This document shows, piece by piece, positions 19,479 through 29,817 of a DNA stretch of 64,000 bases. Numbering within the stretch: position 1 is the stretch's first letter; every line of letters begins with the position of its first letter. The notes under the pieces were generated by a model. It saw only the letters and a program-made list of their open reading frames with translations. It was not told where the DNA came from and searched no databases. The stretch comes from an uncultured Pelagibacteraceae bacterium (GTDB lineage Bacteria > Pseudomonadota > Alphaproteobacteria > Pelagibacterales > Pelagibacteraceae): the NCBI GenBank assembly GCA_902566785.1, contig CACFKI010000003.1, forward strand, positions 1 through 64,000. Reading direction: 5' to 3'. The position numbers and the translations under genes are program-made.

Positions 19479-20462
19479 TTAACCTACTGAATGTGCTTGA
19501 GGTGCTAATTTTACTTTATCCATTATATGATCTATTTTTTTTATGTCTGCATCTCTTACACATAAATTTTCACTTAAATACCTTTTCCAAAAACTTGATC
19601 CTGTTTGTCCATGGAATAATCCAAGTGTATGCCTCATAATTTGATTTAGTTGAGTTCCATTACTAATCTCTTTTTTAATATATGGTATTAAACTTTCAAT
19701 AACTTCTTGTCTTGTTAGTACATTGTTATTATTAAAAATATTTTTCTCAATCTCAGCTAAAAAATATGGAGAATGATATACTGCTCTACCAATCATCACG
19801 CCATCAACTTTAGTTAAGTGTTCTTGGATCTGATCAGTAGATGTTATGCCTCCATTAATTATTACCTGATCATTTTTAAAATCTTTCTTTAATTTATACA
19901 CAACATCATATTTTAAAGGAGGAATATTTAAATTTTGTTTAGGTGTGAACTTGCCCAATACTGCTTTTCTTGCATGAATAATAAACTTGCTAACGCCAGT
20001 GTTTTTAAGTTTGGTTATAAAGTTATATAAATTTTCATAATCTTCTATATCGTCATAACCAATTCTAGTTTTTATTGTTACCGGTAAATTCGTAGAATTT
20101 TGCATTTCAGATAGACATTCAGCTACCAGATCAGGTTCCTTCATTAAGCATGCTCCAAATTTATTTTTTTGAACCTTTTTACTTGGACAACCCAAATTTA
20201 AATTAATTTCATCATAACCAAATTCCTCACCTAGTTTAGCTGCGTTTGCTAAAAGTTTTGGGGATGATCCACCAACTTGTAGAGCTACTGGTTTCTCATT
20301 TATATTAAATGAAAGTAATTTTTTTTTGTCTCCCCTATCGATTGCCTCTGAAACAATCATTTCTGTATACAAAAGAGTATTCTTGCTTATTAACCTTAAA
20401 AAATATCTTTCGTGACGATCTGTGCAATCCATCATTGGAGCTACTGATACTTTTCTGATCAT
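19479..20462 (-). CDS. dusA: tRNA-dihydrouridine synthase A
   Basis: VAPMMDCTDRHERYFLR, NLNLGCPSKKVQKNKFGACLM, HARKAVL, MIGRAVYHSP. Confidence 0.93.
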   Translation of the reverse strand: MIRKVSVAPMMDCTDRHERYFLRLISKNTLLYTEMIVSEAIDRGDKKKLLSFNINEKPVALQVGGSSPKLLANAAKLGEEFGYDEINLNLGCPSKKVQKNKFGACLMKEPDLVAECLSEMQNSTNLPVTIKTRIGYDDIEDYENLYNFITKLKNTGVSKFIIHARKAVLGKFTPKQNLNIPPLKYDVVYKLKKDFKNDQVIINGGITSTDQIQEHLTKVDGVMIGRAVYHSPYFLAEIEKNIFNNNNVLTRQEVIESLIPYIKKEISNGTQLNQIMRHTLGLFHGQTGSSFWKRYLSENLCVRDADIKKIDHIMDKVKLAPQAHSVG

Positions 20463-20486
20463 AATATAAGTTATTATATTATTTAA

Positions 20487-21023
20487 TTAATTATTTGAAG
20501 TGTCCGAATCCTCTTGCTCAACACCAGCGATTTCTTCATCCTTTAGATTGTCTAAAGAAACATTCTGTTCACCATCATCAGATTCGTCAACCGAAGGTTC
20601 ACTTTCAATTTTTTGATCCTCAGGTGAATTTTGAAGTTCTGCTAAGTCTTCTTTTGAAACCTGAATTTTTTCTGGAATTTTTCTAGCTCTTTTAGAAGGA
20701 AGTATAGGTACTCCACTTTTTGAAATTTCACCTTTATACAAGTTTTCAAAATCATCACCTACAACTTCGTCCTCATCTGAAGTATCGTCAATTTGTTCAA
20801 CATGTTTTCTCAACTTATATACTGCGCTTTCAACTAAATCTTTTACTTGAATTTTTTCCTCTGCTATTTCTCTTAAAGATATAACAGTGTTTTTATCATT
20901 ATCTCTATCTAACGTAGGTTCTAATCCTGAGTTTAATTGTGTAGCTCTCTCTTTCGCTACTAAAACAAGTTCATAAGGACTTTCTACTTTATCAATACAA
21001 TCTTCTACTGTAACTCTTGCCAT
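20487..21023 (-). CDS. rpoZ: RNA polymerase omega subunit with long acidic C-terminal extension
   Basis: [30 protein letters not shown]...[16 protein letters not shown]; 178 aa. Confidence 0.88.
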   Translation of the reverse strand: MARVTVEDCIDKVESPYELVLVAKERATQLNSGLEPTLDRDNDKNTVISLREIAEEKIQVKDLVESAVYKLRKHVEQIDDTSDEDEVVGDDFENLYKGEISKSGVPILPSKRARKIPEKIQVSKEDLAELQNSPEDQKIESEPSVDESDDGEQNVSLDNLKDEEIAGVEQEDSDTSNN

Positions 21024-21064
21024 GCCAGGTGTTTATACTCACAATAAAACAAAATCAAGGATTT

Positions 21065-22273
21065 TTACAATTTTATTGGATTGAGTGTTTTTCGTATTAA
21101 AAAAAGAGATATTAAGGATATTGATATATAAATAGCAGAAATTAAAGCAATTTGCTCAATTGAAAAACCATTATCAATAAGAATACCAAATAAAGCAGTT
21201 CCAAAAGCTGTTGCAAATACCATTAAAGCTGTTGTCAAAGCCTTTATCGAGCCAATATATTTTACCCCATAAATCTCAGCCCATGTTGATGATCCCAACA
21301 CGTTGGCAAATCCATTAGAGATACCTATGAGACCTAAAAAGATAAAAGAAGTTATTGGGTGGTTAAAATAAATTATAACAATAACTGAAATTAACAATGG
21401 TATATTCATAAATACTAAAAGTTTTCTACTTGTAAATTTATCTATTAAGAAACCCGATAAAAATAATGTTATTACAGATAATACTGAATAAGCCATAAAA
21501 GATTGAGCTATAATAAAAGGGCCCCAATTTTTAGACTCTAAAATGAAAGATTGATAAACAAATGTACCAGTAGCAATCCAAGGCATTGCAAGCATATTTG
21601 CACAAATAATATAAAATCTATAATCTTTAATAACTTCAATTCTTTTCCAATCTTTTATTTTATTAAATGTGGAATTTTTATCATCCCCAGTTTCTCTAGA
21701 GTCAAAATTTAGATTTCTGACAAGAAAATATGAAGCAGCAGGAAGAAAAATAATTACAATTATTGAAATTATTAACCATATATTTTTCCAATCATATATT
21801 GCTAGAAGATAAACTATTAATACTGGAAGAATAAATTCAGCTGTAGACAATCCAAACCAGCCTGTGCTTAAAGCTTTTCCTCTTGATTTTGTAAAATATC
21901 TTGAAATAGTAGTAGTTGCAGTATGAGACATCATGCCTTGGCCAGCGAATCTCATTAAAAAAATTGCAATAAATAAAAATGTTATTGATGAAATTTTTGA
22001 AAAGAAAAAAGATGAGAAAGAAAGTAATATAATTACAAATAAAGCAAACTTAGAAATATTAATATCATCTATTTTTTTACCTACCCAAATTAAAAGGAAG
22101 CTACTTAATAATGTTGCTGATGCATAAATTGAGCCAAACTGGCCATGCGTAATAGAAAGTTCATTTCTGATGCTTGAGTTAAAAAGTCCTAAAAAAAAAC
22201 TCTGTCCAAAACTAGAAAAAAATGTAAATATGAATCCAAATAAAATTACTTTTAAACTTAAATTTTTAAACAT
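21065..22273 (-). CDS. major facilitator superfamily transporter
   Basis: 402 aa, about 12 hydrophobic segments, MFS-type loop motifs. Confidence 0.85.
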   Translation of the reverse strand: MFKNLSLKVILFGFIFTFFSSFGQSFFLGLFNSSIRNELSITHGQFGSIYASATLLSSFLLIWVGKKIDDINISKFALFVIILLSFSSFFFSKISSITFLFIAIFLMRFAGQGMMSHTATTTISRYFTKSRGKALSTGWFGLSTAEFILPVLIVYLLAIYDWKNIWLIISIIVIIFLPAASYFLVRNLNFDSRETGDDKNSTFNKIKDWKRIEVIKDYRFYIICANMLAMPWIATGTFVYQSFILESKNWGPFIIAQSFMAYSVLSVITLFLSGFLIDKFTSRKLLVFMNIPLLISVIVIIYFNHPITSFIFLGLIGISNGFANVLGSSTWAEIYGVKYIGSIKALTTALMVFATAFGTALFGILIDNGFSIEQIALISAIYISISLISLFLIRKTLNPIKL

Positions 22274-22281
22274 ATAAATTT

Positions 22282-23151
22282 ATGACTTGTAACGTTACTT
22301 TCATTGGTCTTGGTGTAATGGGTTATCCAATGGCTGGTTATATATCAAAAGCAGGACACAATGTAACTGTTTTTAACAGAACAAAATCAAAAGCTGAAAA
22401 ATGGATTAAAGAATATAAAGGGAAAATGGCAGAAACACCTGCTGAGGCATCTAAGGATGCTGAATATATTTTTACATGTGTTGGAAATGATAATGATTTG
22501 AGAGAAGTGACATTTGGAGAAAATGGAGCATTTAAAACTATTAAAAAGGGATCGGTATATATTGATAACACAACAGCCTCCGCAACAATTGCTAGAGAAA
22601 TTTATGAATACGCTAAAAAAAATGGATTTGGAGCTTTAGATGCACCTGTATCTGGTGGACAAGCTGGTGCAGAAAATGGTGCCTTAACAGTTATGATTGG
22701 TGGAGATCAGCCAGACTTTGATAAAGCTAAAGACAAAATTGATTGTTACAGTAAAAAAATGAAGCTTCTTGGTAAAGCAGGAAGTGGTCAACTTGCTAAA
22801 ATGGTAAATCAAATTTGTATAGCTGGATTAGTTCAGGGTTTATCTGAGGGAATTAATTTTGGAATGAGAGCTGGATTAAAAATGGAAGATGTTATTGAGG
22901 TAATATCAAAAGGTGCGGCTCAATCTTGGCAAATGGAAAATAGATACAAAACAATGATTGATGATAAATTTGATTTTGGTTTTGCAGTTGATTGGATGAG
23001 AAAAGATTTAAAAATTGCAATGGATGAAGCTAAAAATAATGGCTCACTTTTACCAGTAACAGAACTAGTAGATAAATATTACGGTGAAGTTCAAGGAATG
23101 GGTGGAAATCGTTGGGATACTTCAAGCTTAATTAAAAGATTTAGAAAGTAA
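22282..23151 (+). CDS. 3-hydroxyisobutyrate dehydrogenase / tartronate-semialdehyde reductase family
   Basis: FIGLGVMGYPMAGYISKAGHNVTVFNRT, DAPVSGGQAGAENGALTVMIGG, KMVNQICIAG. Confidence 0.9.
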   Translation: MTCNVTFIGLGVMGYPMAGYISKAGHNVTVFNRTKSKAEKWIKEYKGKMAETPAEASKDAEYIFTCVGNDNDLREVTFGENGAFKTIKKGSVYIDNTTASATIAREIYEYAKKNGFGALDAPVSGGQAGAENGALTVMIGGDQPDFDKAKDKIDCYSKKMKLLGKAGSGQLAKMVNQICIAGLVQGLSEGINFGMRAGLKMEDVIEVISKGAAQSWQMENRYKTMIDDKFDFGFAVDWMRKDLKIAMDEAKNNGSLLPVTELVDKYYGEVQGMGGNRWDTSSLIKRFRK

Positions 23152-23154
23152 TGT

Positions 23155-23754
23155 ATGCAACCAGCATACTATGAAAATTTAGGCGAAATTCAGAATAAAT
23201 ATTGGTCAATGTTGAATGATGCTGTAACTAATAGATCTTCACCATTTAGAATTCCGGTTTTTATTTGTGCATATCAAAATGAAATTGAGGGAAGAATAGT
23301 TGTTTTAAGAAAATCTGATAGGGATAATAATTTACTACAGTTTCATACAGATCTTAGATCTCCAAAAGTAGAAATTTTAAAAAAGAACAATAGAGCATCA
23401 TTGCTTTTCTATGACAAAGAGGAAAAAATCCAATTAAGAGTTAAAGTTGAGTGTGAAATAAACAATCAAAATTCAATAACAGAAGAGTCTTGGAAAAAAA
23501 CACAACATATAAGTAGAAGATGTTATTTAACGGATAGTCCACCTGGAACTCACTCAGAAACTCCAACTTCTGGAATGATATCTAAGTTAGAAGATTTTGA
23601 TTATACAATGGAACAAAGTGAAGATGGTTACAAAAATTTTACAGTTATTAAATGCAAAATTAAATCTATTGAATGGCTTTACCTTGCGGCTAAAGGACAT
23701 CGAAGAGCAAAATTTGATTTAGAAAATAAAAAAGAAAGTTGGCTGGTACCATAA
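23155..23754 (+). CDS. pyridoxamine 5'-phosphate oxidase-like FMN-binding protein
   Basis: Split-barrel pattern RIVVLRKSDRDNNLLQFHTDLRSPKVEILKKNNRASLLFYD. Confidence 0.7.
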   Translation: MQPAYYENLGEIQNKYWSMLNDAVTNRSSPFRIPVFICAYQNEIEGRIVVLRKSDRDNNLLQFHTDLRSPKVEILKKNNRASLLFYDKEEKIQLRVKVECEINNQNSITEESWKKTQHISRRCYLTDSPPGTHSETPTSGMISKLEDFDYTMEQSEDGYKNFTVIKCKIKSIEWLYLAAKGHRRAKFDLENKKESWLVP

Positions 23755-24149
23755 TGAAGAAATATGAAGCAATGGTCCTATCTTGTATAGACCCAAGGTT
23801 TCAACCAAAAGTTTACAAATATTTAAAAGTAAAAAAACTAACTGGAAAATATAGTTCATTTACTATCGCGGGTGCAGCTATTGGGGTAACAGCAAAAAAA
23901 TTTAAAAAATGGCATTCTACTTTTTTTGATAATTTATCTACGTCAATCAAATTACATAAGATTAATAAGCTAACAGTAATTAATCATCAGGACTGTGGAG
24001 CTGCAAAAATTATAAATGGTAACAAAAAATTTAATTTATTAATTGAAAAAAAAATTCACAAAGACTCATTTCGAAAGATTAAAAAAATTGTTAATAAAAA
24101 ATTTCCAAATTTACAAATAAGTTTTAAAGTTTTAAAGTTAAAAGATTGA
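23754..24149 (+). CDS. carbonic-anhydrase-like protein (ORF track start 23739; ATG at 23754 preferred)
   Basis: MVLSCIDPRF and NHQDCGAAK resemble the beta-CA CxDxR and HxxC metal ligands. Confidence 0.65.
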   Translation: MKKYEAMVLSCIDPRFQPKVYKYLKVKKLTGKYSSFTIAGAAIGVTAKKFKKWHSTFFDNLSTSIKLHKINKLTVINHQDCGAAKIINGNKKFNLLIEKKIHKDSFRKIKKIVNKKFPNLQISFKVLKLKD

Positions 24150-24158
24150 TACAAGAAA

Positions 24159-24449
24159 TCATATCCCTTTTACAATTATATTGATTCCTTCTGCGTTATT
24201 TAAACGAATTTCTTTTACAGGCTTGTATTCATCTGAATTATACCATTCTAAAGCTTTTTCGTAAGAAGGGAATTTTATGATAACAATTCTTGGAAATTTA
24301 TCCTCACCTTCAACAACTTTATATTCTCCATTTCGAACGATATACTCTCCTCCAAATTTTTTAACCACTTCTGTAACCTTTGATACGTACTCTTTATAAT
24401 TTTCTGAATTTGTGACTTTTAATTGAGCTATTACGTATCCTGATGACAT
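24159..24449 (-). CDS. DUF1330 family protein
   Basis: GYVIAQLKVTNSENYKEYVSKV...GGEYIVRNGEYKVVEGE...RIVIIKFPSYEKALEWYNSDEYKPVKEIR. Confidence 0.85.
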   Translation of the reverse strand: MSSGYVIAQLKVTNSENYKEYVSKVTEVVKKFGGEYIVRNGEYKVVEGEDKFPRIVIIKFPSYEKALEWYNSDEYKPVKEIRLNNAEGINIIVKGI

Positions 24450-24459
24450 AAATTTACTA

Positions 24460-24972
24460 TTAAAAAATTGATTTAGAATATTTTTTCCAGTTATCTTGGT
24501 AATGTTTCGTATTTTCAGTTATGGCCTTTTTTTCTTCTTCGGTAACTTCTCTTACAACTTTTCCAGGAGAGCCTATTACTAAAGAATTATCTGGAATTTC
24601 TTTATTTTCAGTGATTAATGCTTTTGCACCTATAATACAATTTTTTCCTATCTTGGCATTATTTAGAATTACTGCACCAATACCAATTAAACTGTTATCC
24701 CCTATCGTACATCCATGAAGCATTACCATATGCCCTATGGTTACATTCTTTCCAATTTTTAAAGGATATCCTGGATCAGTATGCAAAACACTTCCGTCTT
24801 GAACGTTAGACCCCTCACCTATATGAATATTTTCTACATCTCCTCTTAAAGTTGCATTGAACCATATGCTGGTATTTTTTTCTAATGTAACATCTCCAAT
24901 TACTACAGCATTTGGAGCCACCCAATTATCGCCAGAATTTTTTGGTTTTTTATCTTTTAAATCGTAAAACAT
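24460..24972 (-). CDS. gamma-carbonic-anhydrase-like hexapeptide protein
   Basis: [62 protein letters not shown]. Confidence 0.9.
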   Translation of the reverse strand: MFYDLKDKKPKNSGDNWVAPNAVVIGDVTLEKNTSIWFNATLRGDVENIHIGEGSNVQDGSVLHTDPGYPLKIGKNVTIGHMVMLHGCTIGDNSLIGIGAVILNNAKIGKNCIIGAKALITENKEIPDNSLVIGSPGKVVREVTEEEKKAITENTKHYQDNWKKYSKSIF

Positions 24973-24991
24973 AATTTATAAATAATTTATC

Positions 24992-25549
24992 ATGACACTT
25001 ACAAAAACTCCAATATGTGATTTTGGAAAAAAAGCAGATTCTTTCAACCTTTTATCGACTGATAACAAGAAAATTGAACTTAATAACATTAGAGGTGAAA
25101 AAGGAACATTGATAATGTTCATTTGTAATCATTGTCCTTATGTTAAAGCAGTAATTAAAGATATTGTAAATGATTGTAAAGAATTAGAAAAAATTGGAAT
25201 TAAATCTGTAGCTATCTGCTCAAATGATGTAAAAAATTATCCAGAAGACTCTTTTGAAAATATGATTGTATTTGCAAAGGAGAATAATTTTAATTTTCCT
25301 TACTTAATTGATGAAACTCAAAATGTAGCTAAAACTTATGATGCAGTTTGTACCCCAGATTTTTTTGGGTACAATAGTAATCTGGAATTGCAATACAGAG
25401 GTAGAATAAGAGAGTTAAAAGACTTAAAACCCGTAAGAGAAGGTGAAAGTGATTTGCTGAAAGCAATGAAACAGATAGCAGAAACTGGTAATGGACCAAA
25501 AGATCAAATCCCAAGTATGGGTTGTAATATTAAGTGGTTTAATAATTAA
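24992..25549 (+). CDS. thioredoxin-fold (redoxin/AhpC-TSA) family protein
   Basis: FNLLSTDNKKIELNNIRGEKGTLIMFICNHCPYVKAV. Confidence 0.85.
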   Translation: MTLTKTPICDFGKKADSFNLLSTDNKKIELNNIRGEKGTLIMFICNHCPYVKAVIKDIVNDCKELEKIGIKSVAICSNDVKNYPEDSFENMIVFAKENNFNFPYLIDETQNVAKTYDAVCTPDFFGYNSNLELQYRGRIRELKDLKPVREGESDLLKAMKQIAETGNGPKDQIPSMGCNIKWFNN

Positions 25550-26631
25550 TGTATTTAATTGTAACTAGATCTTTTCCTCCAGAAGTTGGAGGAATGCAAA
25601 ATTTAATGTGGGGGTTAACATATTCTCTTTCAAAATATGATTTGGTAAAAGTCTTTGCTGATTATAATGATAATTATAAAGAACATGATAAAAATGTTTC
25701 ATTTTCTATAGATAGAGTTGGGGGAATTAAATTTTTAAGAAAACATAGAAAAGCATATTTGGTAAATGAATATATAAAAAATAATAAAAATTTAAAATGT
25801 GTGATAGCGGATCATTGGAAAAGTATAGAATTGGTTAATACATCAAAAAAGAAAATTTGTTTAATACATTCAAAAGAAATTAATTTTAAAAAAGGTTCAT
25901 TCTCAAATAAACGAATAATAAAAGCTTTTAAAAATGTAGATAAAATTGTAGCTAATTCTATATTTACCAAAAATCTGGCCGTAGAAATAGGTTTGGATGA
26001 AAATAAGATTGTAGTTATAAATCCAGGAGTGTTCCCAATAAGTGATTTTAGCAAACCAGTTATAAAAGAAGCGGAAAACATATTAAAAGATAAAAGCCCA
26101 AGACTAATTACAGTCTCAAGATTTGATAAAAGAAAAAATCATGAAAAAATCATAATGGCTTTAAGAAATTTAAAACAAATATACCCTAAAATTACATATA
26201 CATGTATTGGTTATGGTGATGAGGAAAAAAATATTAAAAGTCTTGTTAAAGAGCTTCAATTAGATGACCAAGTTACTTTTCTAAAAAATATATCTCAAGA
26301 TCTAAAGAATGCTTTGGTATATAAATCTAATATTTTTGTGATGCCATCAATAGTGCATAAAACTTCTGTTGAAGGGTTTGGTATTGCATATGTGGAAGCG
26401 GCTCAACTTGGAATACCCTCAATTGGTGGAAAAGATGGTGGAGCATCTGATGCTATAAAACATAATGAAACAGGAATCATTTGTGATGGAAATAGCTTAG
26501 AAGATATTTATTCTAGTATTGATTTAATTTTAAAAAATAATTCATATTTAGAAATGGGCAAAAAAGCTAAAGAATATTCTTCTAAATTTGATTGGGGCAA
26601 TATAGTTAAAGAATATTTAAGAATTTTATAG
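25549..26631 (+). CDS. glycosyltransferase family 4
   Basis: RSFPPEVGGMQNLMWGL, VSRFDKRKNHEKII, PSIVHKTSVEGFGIAYVEAAQLGIPSIGG. Confidence 0.88.
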   Translation: MYLIVTRSFPPEVGGMQNLMWGLTYSLSKYDLVKVFADYNDNYKEHDKNVSFSIDRVGGIKFLRKHRKAYLVNEYIKNNKNLKCVIADHWKSIELVNTSKKKICLIHSKEINFKKGSFSNKRIIKAFKNVDKIVANSIFTKNLAVEIGLDENKIVVINPGVFPISDFSKPVIKEAENILKDKSPRLITVSRFDKRKNHEKIIMALRNLKQIYPKITYTCIGYGDEEKNIKSLVKELQLDDQVTFLKNISQDLKNALVYKSNIFVMPSIVHKTSVEGFGIAYVEAAQLGIPSIGGKDGGASDAIKHNETGIICDGNSLEDIYSSIDLILKNNSYLEMGKKAKEYSSKFDWGNIVKEYLRIL

Positions 26632-26645
26632 TATAAATAAAAATT

Positions 26646-27062
26646 ATGATCGAAAAATTTAATGGAATAATTTATCTAACAATTTACATAATTCACTTTG
26701 GAATGTTAGCATTCTATGCTGGTCAATTATTGGTCGGTACAAGAAAATTCATGGATAAATTTGCTATCGATCATACTGCTGCTTTCATGGTCAGGTTTTT
26801 AGGAGCTTTTTTTCTAGGTTGGATACTAATGGCATTATACATTATGTTTGTAAGACCAAATGGTGTAGAGGGAACATGGTCTTTTTTCAACCTAATATTT
26901 ATTACTCATTTAATTGTTACAATAACTAACTACTATTCTAAAAATATAAGTAAGCTAGGCGTAACAGATAAATTTACAGGTGAAGGAATAATTGTTCCAT
27001 TTATTTTATTGATATTAAGTGGAATTCTTTGCTACGGGTTAGCAGATAAAATTTATATTTAA
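26646..27062 (+). CDS. membrane protein of unknown function, about 4 TM
   Basis: 138 aa, four hydrophobic segments. Confidence 0.55.
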   Translation: MIEKFNGIIYLTIYIIHFGMLAFYAGQLLVGTRKFMDKFAIDHTAAFMVRFLGAFFLGWILMALYIMFVRPNGVEGTWSFFNLIFITHLIVTITNYYSKNISKLGVTDKFTGEGIIVPFILLILSGILCYGLADKIYI

Positions 27063-27994
27063 TTTAAATTAATTTTTTCAAAAACTTTTTCAGCACTTAA
27101 TTTATTTAAATCTGTAACTTGAATAGGCTTAAAATTTTCTCTTTCAATGCTAACTTTGTAAGCTGTTGTATGAGAACCAAACAATGTAATACCTTTTGCA
27201 CCCAAATGTGCTGACATGTGAGCTGGACCTGTGTCATTAGCAATAACAAAAGAACTATCTTTTATTAAAGAAGAAAGCTGAGAAATATTTAAAGCCTGAT
27301 TGTTATCTAGAATGCATAAAGCATTTATTTCTTTAGCTTCATTTATTTCATCTGGTCCAGGAGCTACTACAATTTTATATTGGTCATTATATTTATTTTT
27401 GACTATTTCTATAAGTTGATTGTAATAGGGCCATTTTTTTTGTGAAAGATGTGGTGAGCAAAATGGAAATAATAAAATATACTTTTCTAATTTATATTCA
27501 TTTTTTATTTTGGAAATATCATTGCAGCTCCATGTGAAATCTGGAACCATTGTAAATTTAGTTTTTATATTTGAAGTCTCTAATTGGTGTTTAAATCTTT
27601 CTAATACAGATTTTTTATCAAACTCTTCTTTAGTTTTATCTCCTGGAAGCGTTGTTTCAGATGATGACCATATATTGTAATTTGAGCTAGGAAATAAAAT
27701 TTTTTTATAAAAACTTGTCCGAGAAGAATTTTGTAAATCATAAACTTTAGAAACTTTTAATTTTTTGATTTTTCTCATTAATAAATAAAGATAAATTAGG
27801 TTAAACCTAGATAATCTTTTATCTAATATTACGTCTGTTAAATGAGGATTTTTTTTAAAAAGTTCAAAGTATGGCTTAGTTGTTAATAAATATATTTGAT
27901 CATTATTATGATTTTCAGATATATCTTGAATTGCACCACAAGCTTGGGCTATATCACCTAAGGAACCATGTTTTATGATTAAAATATTAGACAT
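27059..27994 (-). CDS. glycosyltransferase family 9 (heptosyltransferase-like)
   Basis: ILIIKHGSLGDIAQACGAIQDI, VIANDTGPAHMSAHLGAKGITLFG. Confidence 0.87.
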   Translation of the reverse strand: MSNILIIKHGSLGDIAQACGAIQDISENHNNDQIYLLTTKPYFELFKKNPHLTDVILDKRLSRFNLIYLYLLMRKIKKLKVSKVYDLQNSSRTSFYKKILFPSSNYNIWSSSETTLPGDKTKEEFDKKSVLERFKHQLETSNIKTKFTMVPDFTWSCNDISKIKNEYKLEKYILLFPFCSPHLSQKKWPYYNQLIEIVKNKYNDQYKIVVAPGPDEINEAKEINALCILDNNQALNISQLSSLIKDSSFVIANDTGPAHMSAHLGAKGITLFGSHTTAYKVSIERENFKPIQVTDLNKLSAEKVFEKINLN

Positions 27995-28026
27995 ATTTTT
28001 AACAACTTAACACACTATAAAATTTT

Positions 28027-28416
28027 ATGAATAAAATTCTAGTCGAAGTATCAGTTGGTGAGCTTTTAGATAAGATTTCAATTTTAGAAATCAAACAAGA
28101 AAAAATTAAAGATCCTGAAAATCTTAAATTTATCAATGATGAGTATAATGTTTTGAAAGCTGAATTAGACAAAAATATTCAGAATGATGACAGTTTATTA
28201 AATCTTTTTAAATCACTTAAAGAAATTAATGGTAAACTTTGGGTTATCGAGGATGACAAAAGGATGTGTGAAAAAAACAAAGATTTTGGAGAAAAATTTA
28301 TTAAGCTTTCTAGAGATGTTCACTTTTTAAATGATAAAAGAGCAAAAATTAAACTTGAGATAAATAACCATACAGGTTCAAAAATAAAAGAGATTAAAGA
28401 ATATACCAATTATTGA
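28027..28416 (+). CDS. DUF6165-like protein
   Basis: ILVEVSVGELLDKISILEIKQEKI...LWVIEDDKRMCEKNKDFGEKFIKLSRDVHFLNDKRAKIK. Confidence 0.65.
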   Translation: MNKILVEVSVGELLDKISILEIKQEKIKDPENLKFINDEYNVLKAELDKNIQNDDSLLNLFKSLKEINGKLWVIEDDKRMCEKNKDFGEKFIKLSRDVHFLNDKRAKIKLEINNHTGSKIKEIKEYTNY

Positions 28417-29087
28417 TATCTATATTTCTTTTCTAAATATTTAATTAAATTGTGAACAAGAAAAGTGATAAATAAATAAATACTACCAGCAACAATAAAC
28501 ACCTCTATTGGTCTAAATGTTGTTGAAATTATAAATTTTGCAACTCCAGTTATATCCATGAGCGTTACAGTGCTAGCTAGAGATGTGCCTTTTAGCATTA
28601 ATATAATTTCATTACCGTATGCTGGTAAAGATTGTTTAACGGCAATTGGAATTTGAATTTTAGTAAAGATAAATATTTTATTTAAACCTAGGCTTCTTCC
28701 AGCCTCAATTATACCTGGTTTTATTGTTTCAAATGCAGATCTTAATATTTCTGAAGTATAAGCTCCAGTATTTAAAGAAAATGCAATTATAGCACACCAA
28801 TAAGGTTCTTTTAAAATAACCCATAAAAAAGTTGTTCTTAAGTATTCAATTTGTCCAAGACCAAAATAAATAATGAAAATTTGAACTAAAAGTGGAGTTC
28901 CTCTGAAAACATATGAGTAACCATATGCAAAACTACTAACTAATTTGTTTTTGTTTAATCTTAAAATTGCAAATAATAAACCAATTAATAATCCAAAAAA
29001 TAATGATGCAGATAAAAGTTTTAAAGTTACCAGTGTAGCACTAAGTAATTTTGGAAAACTTGTTAATATCAATTCTATATCCATCAA
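28410..29087 (-). CDS. polar amino-acid ABC transporter permease (HisM-like)
   Basis: FRGTPLLVQIFIIYFGLGQ, SLNTGAYTSEILRSAFETIKPGIIEAGRSLGL. Confidence 0.88.
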   Translation of the reverse strand: MMDIELILTSFPKLLSATLVTLKLLSASLFFGLLIGLLFAILRLNKNKLVSSFAYGYSYVFRGTPLLVQIFIIYFGLGQIEYLRTTFLWVILKEPYWCAIIAFSLNTGAYTSEILRSAFETIKPGIIEAGRSLGLNKIFIFTKIQIPIAVKQSLPAYGNEIILMLKGTSLASTVTLMDITGVAKFIISTTFRPIEVFIVAGSIYLFITFLVHNLIKYLEKKYRYQ

Positions 29088-29776
29088 TATCCTCTGCTAT
29101 AATTTTTTTCTAATCTATTAATAAATTTCATGCTTAGGTATGTAAGCATTAGATATAAAAGCGCAGCAAATAAGTAAAAGAATAGTGGATCTCTTGTTGA
29201 GCCAGCTGCAATATAAGACTGTCTCATTATTTCAACTAGACCTGTCACAGATATTAGGGATGTATCTTTTAATGTAATTTGCCAAACATTACTTAAATTA
29301 GGAATAGCTAACCTTAGCATCTGGGGCATAATTACTTTGAAAAAATATATATATTTTTTTAAACCTAAAACATGGCAAGCTTCAAATTGCCCTTTATCTA
29401 TTGATTGAATTGCACCCCTAAAAACTTCTGTAGAATAAGCACCTGAAATAATTCCAATTGAAATAGCCCCTGTTAAAAATGCATTTATTTCAATATAGTC
29501 ATAATAACCAAAGATTTGAGCAACATACATTATAGCTCCACTACCACCAAAAAAGAAAAGATAAATTACTAAAAGTTCTGGAACCCCCCTCACAACAGTT
29601 GTGTAAAAATTAGCAATTAAATTTAAAATTTTATATTTAGAAAGTTTTAAAGGTGTAAAAATTAATGCAAATAAAAAACCAATTAACATTGCTGTGATAG
29701 CAACAGCAATTGTCATAAGCGTAGCTACGAATAGCTCATCGCCCCAACCTTTATCTCCAAATGATATTAATTCCAT
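29084..29776 (-). CDS. polar amino-acid ABC transporter permease (HisQ-like)
   Basis: VVRGVPELLVIYLFFFGG, GAYSTEVFRGAIQSIDKGQFEACHVLGL. Confidence 0.88.
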   Translation of the reverse strand: MELISFGDKGWGDELFVATLMTIAVAITAMLIGFLFALIFTPLKLSKYKILNLIANFYTTVVRGVPELLVIYLFFFGGSGAIMYVAQIFGYYDYIEINAFLTGAISIGIISGAYSTEVFRGAIQSIDKGQFEACHVLGLKKYIYFFKVIMPQMLRLAIPNLSNVWQITLKDTSLISVTGLVEIMRQSYIAAGSTRDPLFFYLFAALLYLMLTYLSMKFINRLEKNYSRGY

Positions 29777-29778
29777 GG

Positions 29779-29806
29779 TAAAGGCGGTTAATAATAACCG
29801 CCTTTT
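29779..29806. terminator. stem-loop between binding-protein and permease genes (attenuator/partial terminator)
   Basis: AAAGGCGGTTATTATTAACCGCCTTT; 11-bp near-perfect stem, T-run on both sides. Confidence 0.8.
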
Positions 29807-29817
29807 AAAATTAAAAT

